A stretch of 9,125 bases of DNA from an uncultured Collinsella sp. Its GTDB lineage: Bacteria; Actinomycetota; Coriobacteriia; Coriobacteriales; Coriobacteriaceae. Position 1 is the stretch's first letter. Each line of letters opens with the position of its first letter. Below, piece by piece: positions 5,879-9,125 of this stretch. The DNA is taken from assembly GCA_902482615.1 (NCBI GenBank), contig CABTAA010000055.1, forward strand, positions 1 through 9,125, written 5' to 3'. The position numbers and the translations under genes are program-made. The notes beneath the pieces were generated by a model, which saw nothing but the letters and a program-made list of their open reading frames with translations, was not told the origin of the DNA and made no database searches.

Positions 5879-6325
5879 CTACAGTTGCTCGAGCATAGCG
5901 GTGCAACCGTCGAGCACGTCGCGGTAGGTGGCATCGAAGTTGCCGGTGTACCAGGGATCGGCCACGTCACCGGGGCGCTCGGTCCAATCGAGCAAGCGTG
6001 TAACCTTGCCGTCGGGGTCGTCGCCAAAGATGCGCCGCAGGCCGCGGGCGTTCTCGTCGTCCATATAGACAATGTGGTCCCAGTCGCCATACTCCGCGCG
6101 ACGCACCTGGCGGGCACGGTGCGCAACGACGGGAATCCCGACTTCACGCAGCTTGGCGACCGTGCCATGATGCGGCGGGTTGCCGATCTCCTCAGTTGAG
6201 GTCGCAGCGGAGTCAATGACAAACTCGCCCGCGCGCCCGGCGCGCCGCACCAGCTCGGTAAACACGGACTCAGCCATCGTCGAGCGACAGATATTGCCGT
6301 GGCAGATAAACAGTACACGTTGCAT
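5879..6325 (-). CDS. Low-molecular-weight protein tyrosine phosphatase
   Basis: A 148-residue cytoplasmic phosphatase. The P-loop signature lies at the extreme N-terminus: FICHGNICRST with nucleophile Cys8 and Arg14 (CX5R). The general acid is Asp123 in VADPWYTG (DP motif, residues 123-124), and VYMDDEN (86-92) is the usual family motif. It should hydrolyse phosphotyrosine (possibly phosphoarginine) in proteins. The start is placed at ATG 6325, which has an AAAGGA ribosome site 8 nt upstream and matches the family N-terminus; an ATG at 6370 would add 15 atypical residues. It follows the MFS gene by 45 bp in the same orientation and is probably co-transcribed. Substrates are unknown. Confidence 0.92.
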   Translation of the reverse strand: MQRVLFICHGNICRSTMAESVFTELVRRAGRAGEFVIDSAATSTEEIGNPPHHGTVAKLREVGIPVVAHRARQVRRAEYGDWDHIVYMDDENARGLRRIFGDDPDGKVTRLLDWTERPGDVADPWYTGNFDATYRDVLDGCTAMLEQL

Positions 6326-6370
6326 ATGCGGTTTCCTTTCGATCGCCATCATCGAGCTCGAGTATCGCAT

Positions 6371-7612
6371 CTACGCCTGCGCCCTTGCCCGCCTGCGCTC
6401 CCAGCGAGCCAACTTAATCGTCACCAGCGTAAGCACCCAGGCCACAAGCGAGAACGCGGCACCCACTGCGCCTACATATGCAATGCCAACGCTGCTTACC
6501 ACGGCGCCGCCCACTGCGGTGCCAAACGAGATGCCGACGTTAAACGCCATGGGTTCTACCGAGCTCGCGAGCACCATCGACTTGGGATGGCGGCTGCGTG
6601 CCACGTCCATAAAGTGCGTGATGCACGACACCGAGAACAGGTACATGAGCAGCGCCAAGCTAAAGACAAAGGCCAGCGCGAGCGGCATGGTGCCGCCCAC
6701 AGCAAACAGCCCGAGTAACGCCGCAGCCTGCAGCACGAACGTCACAAGCAGCGCCTTCATGCCAAAGCGCGCATCGATCCATCCGCCCAGGATGTTCGAG
6801 ATCAGGCAGAACACGCCGTAGGCCATGAGCGTGGTACTGGCTTCGACCGTGCCCATGCCCAGCACCTGCTCAAGATAAGGCGTCACGTAGCCATAGAAAA
6901 CGTAGACCGACCCCACGCCAAACAAAAAGATGAGCATGCCGGTGACGATGCTCGGCTCGCGTAGCAGACCCGCCTGCTCGCGAAAGGTGGCGGGTTCGTC
7001 GGTTTGCCCAGCGCGCGGCATAAACATCACGAGCGCTCCGCAGATCAGAACGGCAAAGGTCAGCGTGCCGTACATGGCCACGTGCCAGTCGAGCGTGTCG
7101 GCCACAAACTTGCCGATCGAAGTGACAAAGACCATTGCCACGGAAAACGCGCCGTACACCACCGAGATGGCGAGTGAGGTCTGCTGCGGGGACAGCAGCT
7201 CGGGGATATACGTCACGCCCACGGCGAGCAGTGCGCCCGAGACGGAGCCCAAGATGATGCGCGAGGCGAACAGCACTTGAAAGTTGGGTGCCAGCGCCAT
7301 GACCAGATTGCCGAGCACAAAGACGATGCTATAGCACACGAGCAGTTGGTAACGACGGAAGCGCCCCGTGCTGAGCGCGAGCACCGGCGTCGCGATAGCG
7401 TAGATCAGTGCGAACACGCTAATAAGTTGGCCTGCGGTGGCAAGCGATACGCCGAGTTCCGTCGCTAGGTCGCTTTCGATGCCGATGACCACGAACTCGG
7501 AGCAGCCGAGCGAGAATCCCAACAGCACGAGCAGCGCCAGGCAGAGCTTGGTGCGTGCGGGGGAGAGCGTGGCGGCAGTTGACTTACTTTTTGGCGTGGT
7601 TGCGGCGGTCAA
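6371..7612 (-). CDS. MFS transporter, AraJ/DHA1-type efflux permease
   Basis: A 413-residue, 12-helix major facilitator. The first helix contains GFSLGCSEFVVIGIESDLA (32-50), a close match to the AraJ/NepI/PbuE-like group pattern G..EF...G.L..IA. The loop 2-3 motif is LALSTGRFRRYQLL (78-91), and a hydrophilic central loop (about 199-220, PRAGQTDEPATFREQ) separates the two six-helix halves. The predicted role is proton-coupled export of a small solute (sugar, nucleoside or drug); the substrate is not readable. The start is assigned to TTG at 7612 (minus strand) because GGAG (7621-7624) sits 8 nt upstream. A GTG three codons earlier overlaps that site, and upstream ATGs would add a long non-MFS extension that overlaps the divergent gene. 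The phosphatase follows 45 bp downstream. Confidence 0.88.
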   Translation of the reverse strand: MTAATTPKSKSTAATLSPARTKLCLALLVLLGFSLGCSEFVVIGIESDLATELGVSLATAGQLISVFALIYAIATPVLALSTGRFRRYQLLVCYSIVFVLGNLVMALAPNFQVLFASRIILGSVSGALLAVGVTYIPELLSPQQTSLAISVVYGAFSVAMVFVTSIGKFVADTLDWHVAMYGTLTFAVLICGALVMFMPRAGQTDEPATFREQAGLLREPSIVTGMLIFLFGVGSVYVFYGYVTPYLEQVLGMGTVEASTTLMAYGVFCLISNILGGWIDARFGMKALLVTFVLQAAALLGLFAVGGTMPLALAFVFSLALLMYLFSVSCITHFMDVARSRHPKSMVLASSVEPMAFNVGISFGTAVGGAVVSSVGIAYVGAVGAAFSLVAWVLTLVTIKLARWERRRARAQA

Positions 7613-7642
7613 GGTTGTCACTCCAATGTCGCATGAATAAGC

Positions 7643-7655
7643 GGGATTCAATCCC
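7643..7655. promoter_or_regulatory. 13-bp palindrome in the MFS gene leader, possible operator
   Basis: GGGATT-C-AATCCC is a perfect palindrome 30 bp upstream of the MFS start codon and 15 bp from palindrome copy 3. The position suits an operator for the divergent MFS or fusion gene, but no regulator gene is adjacent and no clear MFS promoter hexamers were found. Confidence 0.3.
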
Positions 7656-7670
7656 TGCAACTCTAACAGA

Positions 7671-7701
7671 ATGTGACAAAGGGACAGTCTCTTTGTCACA
7701 T
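7671..7701. repeat. Palindromic intergenic repeat, copy 3
   Basis: ATGTGACAAAGGGAC-A-GTCTCTTTGTCACAT; one C-to-T change relative to copy 1 leaves a G-U pair in a plus-strand transcript. It lies between divergent genes rather than after a stop codon, and its right arm appears to contribute the -35 box of the fusion gene. Confidence 0.85.
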
Positions 7702-7721
7702 GGAGAGCTTGCCTGTATAGT
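7693..7721 (+). promoter_or_regulatory. Promoter of the LpdD-Nudix fusion gene, -35 inside palindrome copy 3
   Basis: TTGTCA (7693-7698, 5 of 6 to TTGACA) and TATAGT (7716-7721, 5 of 6 to TATAAT) are separated by exactly 17 nt. Transcription would start near 7728, giving a leader of about 46 nt before the ATG at 7774. The -35 box is made of repeat sequence; the -10 box lies in the arm of the following inverted repeat. Confidence 0.6.
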
Positions 7722-7733
7722 CGCAATACAGGC
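7711..7733. promoter_or_regulatory. 8-bp inverted repeat spanning the -10 box, candidate operator
   Basis: GCCTGTAT (7711-7718) and ATACAGGC (7726-7733) are perfect complements around a 7-nt spacer. The left arm overlaps the -10 TATAGT and the right arm covers the predicted start site, a typical repressor position. The regulator is unknown. Confidence 0.45.
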
Positions 7734-7773
7734 GAAGATGGTCTCAGGTACATCGCGGGCGACAGGAGATCCC

Positions 7774-8721
7774 ATGGGTATGCACACGACAAAGGTTGCA
7801 GTGGGCGAGGGCAAGTTTGCGCTCGAGGCCCAGCTGACGGTGACGCCGCGAGGCATGGCGGTGTACGCCTGCTCGCCGGAGTTTGCGCACCTGGGCGCCA
7901 CGGCGCAGGCCATTCCGCGCCCCGAGCCCGGCCGTACGGCGACGGTGAGCATCCTGGCCGTTCCGTGCCATCGAGACGAGATCCCGGCGCACGATATCGC
8001 GGCGGCGCTGGCCACGCGCTTTGACGTGCCGGTAGTTGCAAGCATGGGTTTTCATGTTGAACAGGCGAGCGGGGACGACCTGCAGCGCGTGCTCGACACC
8101 ACCAAGGAGCTTATCGCCGCGCTCGAGGAAGCCGCCGCGCGCATCCTGCGCGCCGGCTGGGATGAGGGCGGTGCGGGCGCCGAGGTCGTGGCGGTCGATG
8201 CCGCGACCGGCGAGACGCTTGGCCCCGTCGATCGCATCGATGCCCATACCGGCGAGGGCATTTTGCATCAGGCGTTTCTGACGCTTTTGGCTGAGGGCCG
8301 GGGCGAAGACGCGCGCTTGCTGCTCTGTCGCCGCAGCCCGCTCAAGCGCTTGTGGGGTGGGGTGCTGGCCGATAGCTGTGCCGGCCATCCGCTCCCCGGG
8401 GAAGACGTCGCGGCCGCCACGGCGCGCCGCATCAACGAAGAGCTCGGCATTACGCGCGAGCCCGATCAGCTCAAGCACCTCGGTCACGTGGTGTACCGCG
8501 AGGACCACGGTGACGGTCGCTGCGAGTGCGAATGGTGCGAGGTCTACCTCGCCCATGTTGAGCCCGGCGAGCTGCATATCAACCGGGAGGAGATCTCGGA
8601 AGTGCGTCCGGTGGCCCCGTCCGAGCTCGACGGCTACCTGCATGGTCACCCCGAGCAGCTGGCCCCCTGGCTCCGCGAGGCCCTCGGCGACCCATCCGTC
8701 CGTACGGCCCTCGCGATGTGA
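7774..8721 (+). CDS. Fusion of LpdD-like domain and Idi-like Nudix domain
   Basis: A 315-residue two-domain protein. Residues about 5-115 resemble the LpdD-like (prenylated-flavin chaperone-like) family: AHLGATAQAIPRP (38-50), CHRDEIPAHDIAAAL (65-79) and the hallmark-like GFHVEQASGDDL (92-103). Residues about 150-305 form a Nudix domain closest to type I isopentenyl-diphosphate isomerase. His158 and His165 (HTGEGILH), His205 (AGHP) and Glu251/Glu253 (ECEWC) align with the metal site of E. coli Idi (H25, H32, H69, E114, E116), and Nudix box GHPLPGE-x7-RRINEELGI spans 204-226. The Idi nucleophile Cys67 position is Ala203, with Cys202 next to it, and the Trp161 position appears to be Pro, so isomerase activity is doubtful. 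ATG 7774 has AGGAG at 7764-7768; an in-frame frame extension upstream lacks support. Annotation pipelines may call it only a Nudix hydrolase. Confidence 0.85.
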   Translation: MGMHTTKVAVGEGKFALEAQLTVTPRGMAVYACSPEFAHLGATAQAIPRPEPGRTATVSILAVPCHRDEIPAHDIAAALATRFDVPVVASMGFHVEQASGDDLQRVLDTTKELIAALEEAAARILRAGWDEGGAGAEVVAVDAATGETLGPVDRIDAHTGEGILHQAFLTLLAEGRGEDARLLLCRRSPLKRLWGGVLADSCAGHPLPGEDVAAATARRINEELGITREPDQLKHLGHVVYREDHGDGRCECEWCEVYLAHVEPGELHINREEISEVRPVAPSELDGYLHGHPEQLAPWLREALGDPSVRTALAM

Positions 8722-8745
8722 AAAAAGACAGTCCCTTTGTCGCAT
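8716..8745. repeat. Palindromic intergenic repeat, copy 4 (degraded, overlaps stop codon)
   Basis: ATGTGAAAAAAGACA-GTCCCTTTGTCGCAT is one base shorter than copy 1, with a damaged left arm. Its first bases encode the last codon and the TGA stop (8719-8721) of the fusion gene, so the element or its remnant defines the protein end. The strong terminator hairpin follows after 2 bp. Confidence 0.7.
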
Positions 8746-8747
8746 CC

Positions 8748-8814
8748 AAACCGTCACAACATTCGATGAAAATCTCGAAAACGAGGAAAAGCGTCGAATG
8801 TTGTGACGGTTTTT
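8748..8814 (+). terminator. Intrinsic terminator of the fusion gene
   Basis: AAACCGTCACAACATTCGA (8748-8766) and its exact complement (8794-8812) form a 19-bp stem. The loop contains a small hairpin CTCG-AAAA-CGAG (8774-8785), and a T-run (8810-8814) follows. The A-run on the other side makes it potentially bidirectional. Its arms are longer than most terminators need, so it may also belong to a dispersed palindrome class. Confidence 0.75.
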
Positions 8815-8898
8815 GTGTCCGGCGCGGGTGAGCTTCGGTGTCGTCTGGGGGTATAAGACTAGCGAGTGTTTATTTGCGAGGCCTAAGGGGCGCCCCGT

Positions 8899-9125
8899 AT
8901 GGATATCGATAACTTTGAATGGTGGTATAGCGAGGGCGAGGCTCCGGACGAGGAGTGGGACGAGCCCGCGCCGCGTGACGTGTCGAGCGACGAAGACGAG
9001 ACCGGTAACGATGCCGTCGAGACGGATGCTGCTTCCGACTCCGCCGAACCCCTAACCTTTGAACAGGCCTGGGCTCAGGCCGAGGCCGACGAGGCTAAGG
9101 CCGACGCTACGGCCACGCTCGGCGA
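8899..9125 (+). CDS. Acidic protein of unknown function, N-terminal part
   Basis: The first 75 codons are visible; the gene runs off the window. The protein begins MDIDNFEWWYSEGEAPDEEW and is very rich in Asp, Glu and Ala with almost no hydrophobic stretch, so this part is probably a disordered cytoplasmic extension ahead of a domain outside the window. ATG 8899 has AAGGGG at 8885-8890 with an 8-nt spacer. A possible -10 TATAAG (8852-8857) lies upstream without a convincing -35. The palindrome GGGGCGCCCC (8887-8896) overlaps the ribosome site. I do not recognise the family. Confidence 0.7.
   Translation, partial: MDIDNFEWWYSEGEAPDEEWDEPAPRDVSSDEDETGNDAVETDAASDSAEPLTFEQAWAQAEADEAKADATATLG

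Noticed and set aside
7584..7634. A 16-residue leader-peptide frame overlapping the MFS start (MRHWSDNLDRRNHAKK)
   Set aside because: No ribosome site upstream and no attenuator structure; likely chance.
7555..7773. Upstream extension of the LpdD-Nudix reading frame
   Set aside because: It crosses the divergent MFS start, the palindrome and the promoter; ATG 7774 has a good ribosome site.
7613..8041. N-terminal extension of the MFS gene up to an ATG at 8041
   Set aside because: The added 143 residues are Pro/Arg-rich, unlike MFS proteins, and run antisense through the divergent gene and its promoter; the TTG at 7612 has a ribosome site.
7774..8721. Naming the fusion gene idi
   Set aside because: The catalytic Cys and Trp positions differ and the N-terminal domain is foreign to Idi, so the symbol would mislead.
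7744..8757. A 337-codon minus-strand frame
   Set aside because: Antisense shadow of the LpdD-Nudix gene; no ribosome site or recognizable domain.

Overview
The window reads as a gene-dense, GC-rich chromosomal segment of an anaerobic gut actinobacterium, most likely a Coriobacteriia member near Collinsella. This is an inference from codon and GC character, protein style, and intergenic palindromes of the type GACAAAGGGACAGTCCC, which I associate from memory with that group. No rRNA, tRNA, CRISPR array, integrase or transposase gene was found.

Layout. (1) Positions 1-2590, minus strand: a MarR-type regulator, then two ABC exporter half-transporters (the second cut by the window edge). Both junctions are 8-bp ATGA(N)TAA overlaps. 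A strong sigma70-type promoter with flanking inverted repeats precedes the regulator, so this looks like a self-regulated heterodimeric exporter operon. (2) 2675-3037: a gene-free stretch of about 360 bp with three hairpin-forming elements, one of them a 100-bp MITE-like nested inverted repeat. (3) 3038-4184, plus strand: a pyridoxamine/pyridoxal kinase overlapping a small Cys-rich TIGR04076-type protein. (4) 4193-5730: a palindromic repeat, three direct repeats at an exact 33-bp period, then a lower-GC AAA ATPase with a DUF4143 domain. (5) 5743-5841: a convergent intergenic region holding a second palindrome copy and a 28-bp-stem hairpin. (6) 5879-7612, minus strand: an MFS exporter followed by a low-molecular-weight protein tyrosine phosphatase, probably one transcript. 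(7) 7613-8814: a divergent intergenic region with a third palindrome copy that appears to supply the -35 box for the next gene; then a 315-aa fusion of an LpdD-like (prenylated-flavin chaperone-like) domain to an Idi-like Nudix domain, ending in a fourth palindrome copy and a strong intrinsic terminator. (8) 8899-9125: the acidic N-terminus of an unrecognised protein running off the window.

The most interesting items are the LpdD-like/Idi-like fusion, which suggests a link between dimethylallyl-type prenyl chemistry and prenylated FMN; the same-orientation palindrome family, with one copy apparently serving as promoter; the 33-bp-period repeats before the DUF4143 ATPase; and the MITE-like element. 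All functional statements are from reading the sequence and from memory of families; no searches were run.
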